A stretch of 64,000 nucleotides of DNA. It comes from Caballeronia humi (GTDB lineage Bacteria; Pseudomonadota; Gammaproteobacteria; Burkholderiales; Burkholderiaceae). Position 1 is the stretch's first letter; every line of letters starts with the position of its first letter. The notes below the pieces were generated by a model, which saw nothing but the letters and a program-made list of their open reading frames with translations, did not search any database and had not been told where the DNA came from. The position numbers and the translations under genes are program-made. Shown here piece by piece: positions 9,387 to 17,826 of this stretch. The DNA is taken from NCBI RefSeq assembly GCF_001544475.1, contig NZ_FCNW02000024.1:30713-94712 (forward strand), read 5' to 3'.

Positions 9387-9941
9387 ATGCCCTACAAAGT
9401 TGCGGTTGTCGTCGGGAGCCTGCGTCGTGAGTCTTTCAACAAGCAGCTCGCACACGCGCTCGTTTCGCTCGCGCCGGGCGATTTCACGTTCGAGTTCCTC
9501 GATATCGGCAACCTGCCGCTCTACAGCCAGGACTACGACGCCGATTTCCCCGAAGCCGCGCGCACACTCAAACAGAAGCTGTCCGAGGCGAACGCGCTGC
9601 TCTTCGTCACGCCGGAATACAACCGCTCGATTCCGGGCGTGCTGAAGAACGCGATCGACTGGGGTTCGCGGCCGTGGGGCCAGAGCGCGTGGGGCGGCAA
9701 GCCGGGCGCGGTGATCGGGACTTCGGTCGGGGCGATCGGAACGGCGCTTGCTCAATCGCATCTGCGCAACGTCTGCGCTTATCTCGATATTGCGCTGCTC
9801 GGGCAGCCGGAGATGTTCATCAAGCACGACGAGAAGCGCATCGACGCGAACGGGAACATCGTGAGTGAGGACACGCGAAAGTATCTGCAGGGGTTCATGG
9901 ATAAATACGTCGCGTGGGTGAAGGATCACGCGAACGTTTGA
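9387..9941 (+). CDS. NAD(P)H-dependent FMN reductase (ChrR/YieF-like)
   Basis: A 184-residue flavodoxin-fold oxidoreductase. The FMN phosphate loop GSLRRESFN lies at about 10-18, and TPEYNRSIPGVLKNAIDW at about 73-90 is the family signature, followed by KPGAVIGTSVGAIGT. Relatives reduce quinones, chromate and azo compounds with NAD(P)H in the cytoplasm, protecting against redox cycling. The frame is open to 9288, but the ATG at 9387 starts the first strand. The paired DnaA boxes lie about 230 bases upstream. A terminator follows. Confidence 0.88.
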   Translation: MPYKVAVVVGSLRRESFNKQLAHALVSLAPGDFTFEFLDIGNLPLYSQDYDADFPEAARTLKQKLSEANALLFVTPEYNRSIPGVLKNAIDWGSRPWGQSAWGGKPGAVIGTSVGAIGTALAQSHLRNVCAYLDIALLGQPEMFIKHDEKRIDANGNIVSEDTRKYLQGFMDKYVAWVKDHANV

Positions 9942-9961
9942 GTTTTTAACGCGTCGCAAAA

Positions 9962-9991
9962 AACGACGGCCCGCACTAGCGGGCCGTCGTT
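9962..9991. terminator. Bidirectional terminator between FMN reductase and stress-type gene
   Basis: A 13-base-pair stem AACGACGGCCCGC / GCGGGCCGTCGTT with an ACTA loop, preceded by an A-run at 9958-9963 that becomes a T-run on the minus strand. It is placed between two convergent genes. Confidence 0.75.
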
Positions 9992-10011
9992 CATTGCAGC
10001 TTTGTTGAGTT

Positions 10012-11439
10012 TCACACGTGGTGATGCCCCGTCACGCGGTCCCAGCCGTGACGCACGGCTGCCTTGAAACGCTCCCACGTGTCGCCGCCCGCGTCCGGAT
10101 GGCGGCTTTCCCAGTCGCGTTGCAACTCGTATTCCATCTGGTCGTCCCATTGGCGATTGCGGAAACGATCGTCATTGCCGAGTGTCGCGCCGTAGCGATA
10201 TGCGCCTTCGTAATCCTCGTACGGCAAGCCCGACTCCGCGTACTTCGAGTCATAGTGCGTGCGGAAATCGTCCTCGTATTCCATGTACTCATCGGGGACG
10301 GTTTGCGGGCCAAGCGCGCCCGGCGCACCGACCGGCGTCGCAGAAGGCACTGCACCGCGCGTCGCGAAGGAATCGTTGGCGGCTGCGTCGGTGCCGTCGA
10401 GCGCGTTCACCGGGCGCCAGTCGGCCGCCGTATCACTACGCGTGCCGGGCAGCGGATCGCGGGCGGCTGCGTCGCGATTCTTTTCCGGATCGTACTCATA
10501 CGTCGCATCGCGGCCGCCGAGCGCGTCGCTATCGGCGATGGCGTCGCGCACCGCCGATCCGGCCGGGCTCGCGCCGAGCGCACCGTGGCCGGCGAGCGCA
10601 TCGCGTTCGGAGACGGAATCGGCTCCAAGGGGATCGCGCTGAGCGGGCGAGCCGATGTCGCTCGCTGTCAGCGGGTCGCGTCCGGCGGGCGCGCCGCGCG
10701 CGAGTGAATCTTCGCGCGTGGCGGGCATGTCGAGCGGTCCGAGCGGATCGGCGGCGGGGTTTTCGGTGAAGGTGTCACGCGGCGCGAGCGTCGCGGGGTC
10801 TTGCGCACGCAACGGGTTGCCGAGCGGATCAGCGAGCGGATCGAGCACCGGCTGCGCCGCTGCGACCGACGGATCGCCGACGTCCGCGCGCGGATACGCC
10901 CGCGCGCGATTCACCTCCGACGTCGTGCGATAGGCGGGGTCCTCATTCACCGGCCGAGTGCCCGGCACGGCGCTGCCGCTACCGAGCCCGAGTTCGTCGA
11001 GCAGCGAATGATCGCGGGTATCCGAGGCCGCCGCCGATGGCGAATGTCCAAGCGTGCCCCAACTGGCGGCGCGTTCGTCGATGTCAATCGCGCCCTGGTC
11101 GGCGAGCGTCGTGCGCGCGATGTCGGCCTGCGCCTCGCTGTCGGTATCGACGGCGACGAGCACCGCCCCGCGCCTCACCGCTTCCGAGTAATGCGCGACT
11201 TCCGGCGGCTGGTCGCGTCCGCCGAACAGCATCGAGAAGAAGCGCTCGATGTTCGCAAGCACGCCCGGTTCGGCGTGAGTTTCGGAGTCAGGTGCGAGCG
11301 ACGGTTCGGCTGCATCGTCGCGCTGCGGGTTGGCTTGCAATTCGATGTCGCCGTGTGAGAAGCCGGCGGCAGTCAGGGCCGAGCGCGCGTTCTCGGCCTG
11401 GCCGTAAGTGTCGAAAACGCCGATGACGGTGTGTCGCAT
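10012..11439 (-). CDS. Acidic protein with N-terminal general-stress-protein-17M-like domain
   Basis: A 475-residue protein. Residues 1-100 (VIGVFDTYGQAENARSALTAAGF, and VAVDTDSEAQADIARTTL) match the small GSP17M/YflT-like domain. A long low-complexity middle (about 130-370) is rich in Asp, Pro, Ala and Leu, with many RDPL/DPLG-like repeats. The C-terminus (about 390-475) is a Tyr/Asp/Arg-rich block containing YEDYEGAYRYGATLGND and ends GHHHV. The ATG at 11439 follows AGGAGG; the frame extends 14 codons further. The middle region is likely disordered, so a stress or desiccation role is plausible but unproven. Confidence 0.75.
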   Translation of the reverse strand: MRHTVIGVFDTYGQAENARSALTAAGFSHGDIELQANPQRDDAAEPSLAPDSETHAEPGVLANIERFFSMLFGGRDQPPEVAHYSEAVRRGAVLVAVDTDSEAQADIARTTLADQGAIDIDERAASWGTLGHSPSAAASDTRDHSLLDELGLGSGSAVPGTRPVNEDPAYRTTSEVNRARAYPRADVGDPSVAAAQPVLDPLADPLGNPLRAQDPATLAPRDTFTENPAADPLGPLDMPATREDSLARGAPAGRDPLTASDIGSPAQRDPLGADSVSERDALAGHGALGASPAGSAVRDAIADSDALGGRDATYEYDPEKNRDAAARDPLPGTRSDTAADWRPVNALDGTDAAANDSFATRGAVPSATPVGAPGALGPQTVPDEYMEYEDDFRTHYDSKYAESGLPYEDYEGAYRYGATLGNDDRFRNRQWDDQMEYELQRDWESRHPDAGGDTWERFKAAVRHGWDRVTGHHHV

Positions 11440-11610
11440 GATGCCTCCTGCGAAGGGATGTGGTCTCTGGACGCGGCACACGCGAAACCGGTGCGGCGCA
11501 TGTCACAGCCCTCACGCAACTCGCGTGCCGGATGCCTCCAGGCGATCGACGCGCGCGGCGTGCGGTATCGGCGGCGCGCTTTTTTTACAAAATCGGTAGA
11601 AACGAAGCGA

Positions 11611-11662
11611 CCTCAATGATAGGCCTCAATGAGCGGCCTCAATGAGCGGCTTCAATGAGCCG
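11611..11662. repeat. Four-copy 13-bp tandem repeat at the stop codon of the hybrid kinase gene
   Basis: Units CCTCAATGATAGG, CCTCAATGAGCGG, CCTCAATGAGCGG and CTTCAATGAGCCG follow without gaps. Each unit contains TCA, which is TGA on the minus strand, and 13 is not a multiple of three. The stop of the kinase gene (11652-11654) lies inside the last unit, so stops are staggered across frames after the gene. Confidence 0.8.
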
Positions 11663-13940
11663 CGTCGCCGGTGGCGCGATCGGCGGAACGCGTTGCGCGG
11701 CGGGCCGCCTCGCCACCTTCGCGGATTGCCTGCAGGAGCGAGTCGAGCAGCGCGATGTCGAACGGCTTCGAGAGCACGCGCGCATCGACCTGGCGCGCGC
11801 GGTCGAGTTCTTCCGCATAGCCGGTGACGAGAATCGTCGGCACGGGCGGCGCGAACGTCTGCAGGATTTCGGCGAGATCGATACCGTTCAGCCGCCCCGG
11901 CATATGGATGTCCGAAAGCACGACATCGAACGGAAATGCGTCGGCGGGCGGATCGGCGTCGCGCGCGGCTTCGAGCAAAACGAGTGCGGCATCGGCGTTG
12001 AAGGCGCACGTCACGTGATGTCCCATCATCGTGAGCAACGCCTCGGTCCCCGCCGCGACCTCTTCGTTGTCTTCGACGAGCAGCACGTTCAGCCCGTGCG
12101 TCTCGACGCGCGCGGCCGGTTCCTCCTTGACGGCCACGCTCGGCGGGTTCACCACGCCCGCGCGCGGCAGATAGAGCCGCACCGACGTACCCGCGCCGAC
12201 CGCGCTGTCGATCGTCGCGAGCCCGCCCGCGCGCTCGCAGAACGCGAACACCTGCGGCAGCCCAAGGCCCGTGCCCATGCCTTTCGGCTTGGTCGTGAAA
12301 AGCGGCTCGAACGCGCGGCCGAGCACCTCGGAACGCATGCCGGCGCCCGTGTCCTCGAGCGTCAGTTGCACGAACTCGCCGACGAGCGGAAAGCCGTCCT
12401 CGTGCCGGAAGGTGATGTTGTCGGCGAGGACGGTGAAGGTGCCGCCGTTGGGCATCGCGTCGCGCGCGTTCACCGCGACGTTGATGAGCGCGAGCTCCAG
12501 TTCCGCGGGATCGACGCGGATCGGCCAGGCGTCGGGCCGCACTTCGACGTTCAGCGCGACCTTCGCCCCGAGCGACGGGCGCAGCAACTCGCGCGCGGCC
12601 GTGATCCACTTGGCCGGCGCGATCGTCTCGCTGCGCAGCGGTTGCTTGCGCGCGACGCCGAGCAACTGCCGCGTGAGCGACTGGCCGCCCTTCAGCGCGC
12701 GTTCCATCGCGGAAAGCTCGCGGTCGAGGCCGAGCGCGCCGCGCCGGCGGGCGATCTGCACGTTGGTGGACACGATCATCAGCAGGTTGTTGAAATCGTG
12801 CGCGACGTTGCCGACCAGGTTGCCGAGCGCTTCCATCTTGCGCGCCTGCCGGTAGGCGGATTCGATCGAGCGTCGCATCGACGCCTCCGCCCGCCAGCGC
12901 TCCCACGCTTCCTCCTCGGTCGCCAGACGCCGCAGCGACAGCCCGATCACGCCCCACAACACGATGCACGGCGCGAACAGCGACACCGCGAGCACGGTCA
13001 GATGGCGATACCACTCGGCCCAGATCGTCGAGATCGGGTAACCGCTCGACACATACACCGGATATTTGCCGACCCGCCGGAACGCGACGATCTTCATCTC
13101 GTTATCGAGCCCCGAGCGCATTTCGACGGTGCCGCTTCGCGTGCCTTCGCGGTACGCGGCGCGCAGTGGCGAGTGCGGCGCGAGGGACATCCGGTCGGGT
13201 GGGCGCGGCGGATACCACGCGAGCACTTCGCCGTCCGAGCGCGACAGGCCGAGCGAGACGGTCGGCTGGTCGCCGATGAGTTCGCGGTAGAACGCGTTGA
13301 AATACGACGGTCGCAGCGCGATCGACACCATGCCACCGAATCCGCCGCCGCTCTTGAAGCGCGTGACCGCCGTATTGAACACCTGCTCGCCCGCGACGCG
13401 CCCCGTCATCACGCGCGACACCTGCTCGAGCGTTTCGCCGCCCTTCAAACCGGCGAAATCCGGGCGATCGGCGACGGAGACGGACGGCGTCGGATAGGCG
13501 CGGCTCGTTGCGAGGAGCGTGCCGTCGGCGCCGAAAATCGACACCGACGCGACCTGCGGATAGCCGCCGCCCATCGCCTTGAGCTTCTTGTAGATCGTGA
13601 GGTCGTCGCGGCGGATGGCGACGTCGTCGAGGCCGTCGACGAGATCGACGGCGCGCTCGTTGAGCATCACGTTCATGTCGAATACCTTGAGCGCGTGCTC
13701 CTCGGCGACGCGTGCATTGCGCGTGGCGAGGTCGGTGGCGGCGGCAACGCGCGAACGGTAGTCAAAGAACGACGTGAACGCGACGTAAATGAACGGCAGC
13801 ACGATCGCCGCGACCAGCAGCGCGTAAAGCGTCAGCCGCTGGGCGGCGAAGTTGGGCTCGGGCACCACCGGAAACGGCGCCTCGTCCTGCCATTGCTCGG
13901 CGGCGGACCCGCCGTCGGGCTCCTCACGTAGCGACGTCAT
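11652..13940 (-). CDS. Hybrid sensor histidine kinase with C-terminal receiver domain
   Basis: A 762-residue membrane kinase. Membrane helices at about 35-57 and 315-337 flank a periplasmic double-Cache-like sensor (about 60-310). The phospho-acceptor is His381 in NVAHDFNNLL, an H-box of the type seen in FixL/NtrB-like hybrid kinases. The N box is NVAVNARDAMPNGG (487-500), with G boxes near 530-560 (DTGAGM, GTGLGLPQV). The receiver domain covers about 618-735 with Asp677 (LSDIHMPG) as phospho-acceptor and Lys in VLSKPFD. No response regulator is adjacent on this strand; the divergent CheY-CheC-GGDEF operon lies 0.9 kb away and might be its output, which is speculative. Confidence 0.88.
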   Translation of the reverse strand: MTSLREEPDGGSAAEQWQDEAPFPVVPEPNFAAQRLTLYALLVAAIVLPFIYVAFTSFFDYRSRVAAATDLATRNARVAEEHALKVFDMNVMLNERAVDLVDGLDDVAIRRDDLTIYKKLKAMGGGYPQVASVSIFGADGTLLATSRAYPTPSVSVADRPDFAGLKGGETLEQVSRVMTGRVAGEQVFNTAVTRFKSGGGFGGMVSIALRPSYFNAFYRELIGDQPTVSLGLSRSDGEVLAWYPPRPPDRMSLAPHSPLRAAYREGTRSGTVEMRSGLDNEMKIVAFRRVGKYPVYVSSGYPISTIWAEWYRHLTVLAVSLFAPCIVLWGVIGLSLRRLATEEEAWERWRAEASMRRSIESAYRQARKMEALGNLVGNVAHDFNNLLMIVSTNVQIARRRGALGLDRELSAMERALKGGQSLTRQLLGVARKQPLRSETIAPAKWITAARELLRPSLGAKVALNVEVRPDAWPIRVDPAELELALINVAVNARDAMPNGGTFTVLADNITFRHEDGFPLVGEFVQLTLEDTGAGMRSEVLGRAFEPLFTTKPKGMGTGLGLPQVFAFCERAGGLATIDSAVGAGTSVRLYLPRAGVVNPPSVAVKEEPAARVETHGLNVLLVEDNEEVAAGTEALLTMMGHHVTCAFNADAALVLLEAARDADPPADAFPFDVVLSDIHMPGRLNGIDLAEILQTFAPPVPTILVTGYAEELDRARQVDARVLSKPFDIALLDSLLQAIREGGEAARRATRSADRATGDAAH

Positions 13941-14851
13941 GGAAAGAGCGTTTTGAAATTTTTATCGGGCAGAACGCGGGTCATGTCGGGTTAAAAACTG
14001 ACGTGCCGATACTGCAAACGTTTGGCGCGGTAAATCGGATGAATAACGCAATTTAACCATGCCGAATCTATCAACGTTGCATAAAACATGCCGAAGATAA
14101 TCGGCCACGATTCAAACGCGGTGATTATTTCCGATTTGTACCTTGCGGGAACAAATCGAAATGAGCGAGATTTCCGGAAGCGCAAACGTACACAAAAGAA
14201 AATAAAAATAGATAAACCGCTTAATAAGAGTAATAAATACTCATATTATCGGTTAACAGGAAAAATATTAGTATCGTCGGGGTTTTGGTGAGTTGCTTTG
14301 ACATCTCATTGATCGGACAATCCAATCGTCTGATGGACACGCGCCTTCAAGAACGCGGCCACAGGCCCGGACCTTTGCGCAGCGTCTTTCCGGCGGAAGA
14401 CACGTGAAAGGCGGCCACGAGCCGCCATGCACGACTGCACCAGGGCAAAACCAGAAACGATTCGGCCGATTGGCGCGAATCCTGCACGGGGCTGGCTTCA
14501 TGATGCCGAACGACACCCTCATTGCGCGCGCGCCGACCACGCCGCGCACCATCGCCGCCTGGCGCGCCTACGCGCACTTGCGCCGCACCTTGCCGGCGGG
14601 CGCCGGCGCGCGCCGTCGGCAGCGTCCGTTCATTTCTACCGCGCCGAAAAACGCTCCGGAAAATCGGCCGAATCGTCACGAGCGGGCTTTGTGCGCATTT
14701 CCCGCGCATTTTTAGACGATTTCATCTACGCAATTTCCGGGCGTTTCATAAAGACCGCACGGAGTGCCGCCGTAAACGTCTCCGTATGCGCGTCGCACGC
14801 ACTCAATGAATGCGCACGGCCGAATAAACCGTTTTATCGATCCCGCGAACC
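13941..14851. other. Long intergenic region with an AT-rich island
   Basis: This 911-base gap separates the hybrid kinase and the CheY operon, which diverge. Positions about 13,990-14,290 are strikingly AT-rich for this genome, with runs such as AAAATAAAAATAGATAAACC and TATTATCGGTTAAC. That is typical of H-NS-silenced or transferred DNA and of promoter regions. The remainder (14,300-14,850) returns to high GC and contains a GGCGGC/GCCGCC hairpin near 14,408. Reading frames here do not look coding. Confidence 0.55.
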
Positions 14852-15220
14852 ATGCCCTTGCCGATTGTTATTGCCGACGATTCCCTGCTCGCCCGCAAGG
14901 TATTGACGCGCGCGCTGCCCGAGGACTGGGACGTCGAGATCTCCTACGCCACGAACGGCCGCGAAGCGCTCGACCACTATCGCGCGGGCCGTGCGGCGGT
15001 CATGTTCCTCGATCTCACGATGCCGGACATGACGGGCTATCAGGTGCTCGACGCCCTCCAGCACGAGGACCTGAACACGTTCGTGATCGTGGTGTCGGCG
15101 GATGTGCAGCCGCTTGCGCAGGAACGCGTGCGCGCGCTCGGCGCGGTCGCGTTCTTGCCGAAGCCCGTGACACCCGAGGCGTTGCGCCCCGTCCTGAAGG
15201 AGTTCGGACTCCATGCCTGA
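14852..15220 (+). CDS. Single-domain CheY-like response regulator
   Basis: A 122-residue receiver domain with no output domain. Acidic residues Asp9/Asp10, phospho-acceptor Asp54 (FLDLTMPDMTGYQ) and Lys104 (LPKPVTP) are all present, so it should be phosphorylated and act through protein contacts. It overlaps the following CheC-like gene by eight bases and is followed by a diguanylate cyclase. The three form one operon in which this protein probably relays phosphate. No chemotaxis kinase lies in the window. Confidence 0.9.
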   Translation: MPLPIVIADDSLLARKVLTRALPEDWDVEISYATNGREALDHYRAGRAAVMFLDLTMPDMTGYQVLDALQHEDLNTFVIVVSADVQPLAQERVRALGAVAFLPKPVTPEALRPVLKEFGLHA

Positions 15221-15836
15221 TCCAGCCATGAACGAAGACCAGCGCGACGCGCTGCAGGAAGTCGCCAACATGGCGATGGGCCAGGCGGCGACGCGTCTGT
15301 CGAAACTGCTCGGCACCTTCATCGAACTGTCGGTGCCGCGGGTGCGCGTGGTGAGCGTCGCCGAGGCGTCGGCGGCGTTGCGCACGATGACCGGCATCAC
15401 CGGAACCGTCACCGCTGTGCGTCAGGGCTTTCGCTCCGACATCAAGGGCGAGGCGATCGTGCTGTGCAAGAGCGGCAGCGTCGAGCAACTGTGCGCGCTC
15501 GTCGACGATCCGTATGCCAAGTCGACCTACGAGACGACCTCGCAGACCGAGCTGATCTTCGACGTCGCGAACGTGCTGATGGGCGCGTGCGTGTCGTGCA
15601 TCTTCGACCAGCTCGGCCGCACGCCGATCTTCTCGCCGCCGGGCATGCTCGGCACCGACCTGGCGCTCGACGACGTCTTCCAGCCCGACATGCTCGCCTG
15701 GAAAACCGCGCTGCTGCTGGAAGTGAATTTCGCGCTGGAGGATCACAGCTTCCGCGCGCACCTCGTCATGCTGATGGCGGAAGACGCGATCCAGCGCATG
15801 AACGAAGCGCTCGACGCGCTTCTTTCGAGCCTATGA
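15213..15836 (+). CDS. CheC-like phosphatase of CheY
   Basis: A 207-residue protein of the CheC/CheX/FliY phosphatase family. The first active-site helix is present as DALQEVANMAMGQAATRLSKLL (residues about 11-32) with the E-x2-N pattern, and a second related helix as ELIFDVANVLMGACVSCIFD (about 111-130) with an x2-N pattern lacking the first Glu. Such proteins dephosphorylate CheY-like regulators. The start overlaps the end of the regulator gene and the stop overlaps the cyclase start (ATGA), showing tight translational coupling. A second in-frame ATG five codons later is possible. Confidence 0.85.
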   Translation: MPDPAMNEDQRDALQEVANMAMGQAATRLSKLLGTFIELSVPRVRVVSVAEASAALRTMTGITGTVTAVRQGFRSDIKGEAIVLCKSGSVEQLCALVDDPYAKSTYETTSQTELIFDVANVLMGACVSCIFDQLGRTPIFSPPGMLGTDLALDDVFQPDMLAWKTALLLEVNFALEDHSFRAHLVMLMAEDAIQRMNEALDALLSSL

Positions 15837-16774
15837 ACGAACTGCGGCTCGTGCTGAGCGAACTGGTCGTCGAGCGCGTCGGATTCGGGATTTTCGTACT
15901 CGATCGCGAGCTAAACGTCGTGATGTGGAACCGATTCATGCAGGACCACAGCGGCAAGACGGCCGAGCAGGTGATCGGCAAGTCGATTTTCGCGAGCTTT
16001 CCCGAACTGCCGCGCGTGTGGCTTACGCGAAAGGTCGAAAGCGTGTTCCAGCTCGGCAGTTTCGCGTTCAGCTCGTGGGAGCAGCGGCCGTATCTCTTCA
16101 AGTTCGACCACGACCGGCCAATTACGGGCGGCGTCGACTTCATGCAGCAGGACTGCACGTTCATGCCGCTTACGCGCGAGCGCGACGTGGTAGCCGTCTG
16201 CGTCACGATTTCCGATGCCACCCACGCGAGCATGATGCAGCGCGCTCGCGACGAAGCGGTCGCGAAACTTCAGGAATACGCCGATCGCGACGGCCTGACG
16301 GGCATCGCGAACCGCCGCTATTTCGAGCTGCGTCTTGCGGACGAATTCGCGCGCTGGCATCGCTACGGCGGCGAGCTTTCGCTGCTGCTCTTCGACATCG
16401 ACCACTTCAAGCGCATCAACGACGAACACGGCCATCTGGTCGGCGACACCGTGCTGCGCGTGATGGCCGGGCGCGTCGCGCAGACGGTGCGCGTGCAGGA
16501 CGTCTTCGGCCGCTTCGGCGGCGAGGAATTCGCGTTGCTCTTGCCGTGCACCGGCTTCGACGACGCGATGTTCGTCGCCGAGAAAGTGCGGCGCGCGATC
16601 TGCGAGACGCCAATCGACGTGCACGGCACGCGCGTGACCGTGTCGGCGAGTTTCGGCGGCACGCAGGCGAGAAAGGACGCGACCTCGTCCTACGAGGCGC
16701 TCATCAACGAAGCCGATGCCGCGCTCTACAGCGCGAAACGGCAGGGACGCAACCGCAGCGTCGGATTTGTCTGA
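15833..16774 (+). CDS. PAS-GGDEF diguanylate cyclase
   Basis: A 313-residue protein that should make cyclic di-GMP from two GTP. An N-terminal PAS domain (about 10-130) begins VGFGIFVLDRELNVVMWN. The GGDEF domain (about 150-313) has DIDHFKRINDEHGH, active-site motif GGEEF at 229-233 and an intact inhibitory I-site R220-V-Q-D223 exactly five residues before it. There is no membrane segment, so it is cytoplasmic. The ATG at 15833 overlaps the CheC-like stop. With CheY and CheC partners, its activity may be tuned by a phosphorelay. Confidence 0.92.
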   Translation: MNELRLVLSELVVERVGFGIFVLDRELNVVMWNRFMQDHSGKTAEQVIGKSIFASFPELPRVWLTRKVESVFQLGSFAFSSWEQRPYLFKFDHDRPITGGVDFMQQDCTFMPLTRERDVVAVCVTISDATHASMMQRARDEAVAKLQEYADRDGLTGIANRRYFELRLADEFARWHRYGGELSLLLFDIDHFKRINDEHGHLVGDTVLRVMAGRVAQTVRVQDVFGRFGGEEFALLLPCTGFDDAMFVAEKVRRAICETPIDVHGTRVTVSASFGGTQARKDATSSYEALINEADAALYSAKRQGRNRSVGFV

Positions 16775-16826
16775 TTGCGCGCGCGACCGAAGCACGGGCC
16801 GCATGAGCGCGAAAAAGGCCGATTAT

Positions 16827-16835
16827 TGCTATACT
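16827..16835 (+). promoter_or_regulatory. Candidate extended -10 promoter of the hopanoid operon
   Basis: TGC-TATACT matches an extended -10 element (TGN-TATAAT, one change). It lies about 143 bases before the hpnD start in a 203-base gap after the cyclase gene. No good -35 is seen, as is usual for extended -10 promoters. Confidence 0.4.
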
Positions 16836-16977
16836 TTTTGCCGCTTCCGGTGCTGTGCGGACCGGCGCGCGCTGGTCTATCTGTTCGCTTTCGGCAATTT
16901 GCCCCCGCCTTCGGGACGCGTGAGCGCAGCGCGCGATCCTTTAAATTGCCCGTGGGGGCGCCACAGCGGAGTTCGAC

Positions 16978-17826
16978 TTGGCCGTTTCCAATCTGAGCGT
17001 CGACGATGCCGCCCCTGATGCCGCCAAGGTGAGCACGGGCAGCTCGTTCTATCTCGCGATGCGCATCCTGCCAGCTGCGCAGCGGGACGCGATGTACCAG
17101 ATCTACGCGTTCTGCCGCGCAGTCGACGATATCGCCGACGAAGGCACGTTGCCCCGCCGCGAGCGCGCGGTCGCGCTCGACCGCTGGCGCGCCGACATCG
17201 AAGCCTGTTATGCCGGCACGCCGAAGAAGTCGCTTGAAGCGCTCACGCGCCACATCCACGCCTTCCAGCTTTCCCGCGACGACTTCCATGCCGTGATCGA
17301 CGGCATGGCGATGGACGCCGCCGGCGACATCGTCGCGCCCGACGAAGCCACGCTCGACGTGTATTGCGATCGCGTCGCGAGCGCGGTCGGGCGGCTGTCG
17401 GTGAGGATATTCGGGATGCACGAAGACGCCGGCCGGCGCCTCGCGCACCACCTCGGCCGCGCGCTGCAACTGACCAACATCCTGCGCGACATCGATGAAG
17501 ACGCCGGCATCGGCCGCGTGTATTTGCCGCGCGAACTGCTGTCGCGCGAAGGCATCTCGACGACCGATCCCGCTTCGATCGTCGCCGATGCGCGCTTGCC
17601 GGCCGTTTGCGCGGTGCTCGCCGAGCGCGCTCGCGGGCACTTCACGCAATCGAACGCGATCATGGCCGCGTCGCCGCGCGCCCAGGTCCGCGCGCCGCGC
17701 ATCATGGCGGGCGCGTACCGCTGCGTGCTCGACGCCAATCTCAAGCGCGGCTTCGACCTGCCGCGCACGAAAGTCCGTACGCCGCGTTCGCGCCTGTTGT
17801 GGATCGTCGCGCGTAACGTTTTCTGA
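16978..17826 (+). CDS. hpnD: HpnD, presqualene diphosphate synthase
   Basis: A 282-residue trans-isoprenyl diphosphate synthase of the squalene/phytoene synthase fold. It condenses two farnesyl diphosphates to presqualene diphosphate, the first hopanoid-specific step. The first Asp-rich motif is DDIADE (50-55) and the second DIDED (171-175) after NILR, both for Mg-diphosphate binding. The start is TTG at 16978, five bases after CGGAG. The stop overlaps hpnE by one base. The usual partner HpnC is not next to it, although three-enzyme HpnCDE squalene synthesis normally needs it. Confidence 0.92.
   Translation: MAVSNLSVDDAAPDAAKVSTGSSFYLAMRILPAAQRDAMYQIYAFCRAVDDIADEGTLPRRERAVALDRWRADIEACYAGTPKKSLEALTRHIHAFQLSRDDFHAVIDGMAMDAAGDIVAPDEATLDVYCDRVASAVGRLSVRIFGMHEDAGRRLAHHLGRALQLTNILRDIDEDAGIGRVYLPRELLSREGISTTDPASIVADARLPAVCAVLAERARGHFTQSNAIMAASPRAQVRAPRIMAGAYRCVLDANLKRGFDLPRTKVRTPRSRLLWIVARNVF

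Noticed and set aside
11655..13931. A 758-codon plus-strand frame opposite the hybrid kinase
   Set aside because: Arg/His/Glu-rich shadow sequence; the minus strand encodes a full sensor, kinase and receiver protein.
14404..14715. 103-codon frame upstream of the CheY-like gene, with overlapping alternatives in two other frames
   Set aside because: All three frames are open because of high GC; none shows a domain or good start, and the products are Arg/Pro-rich.
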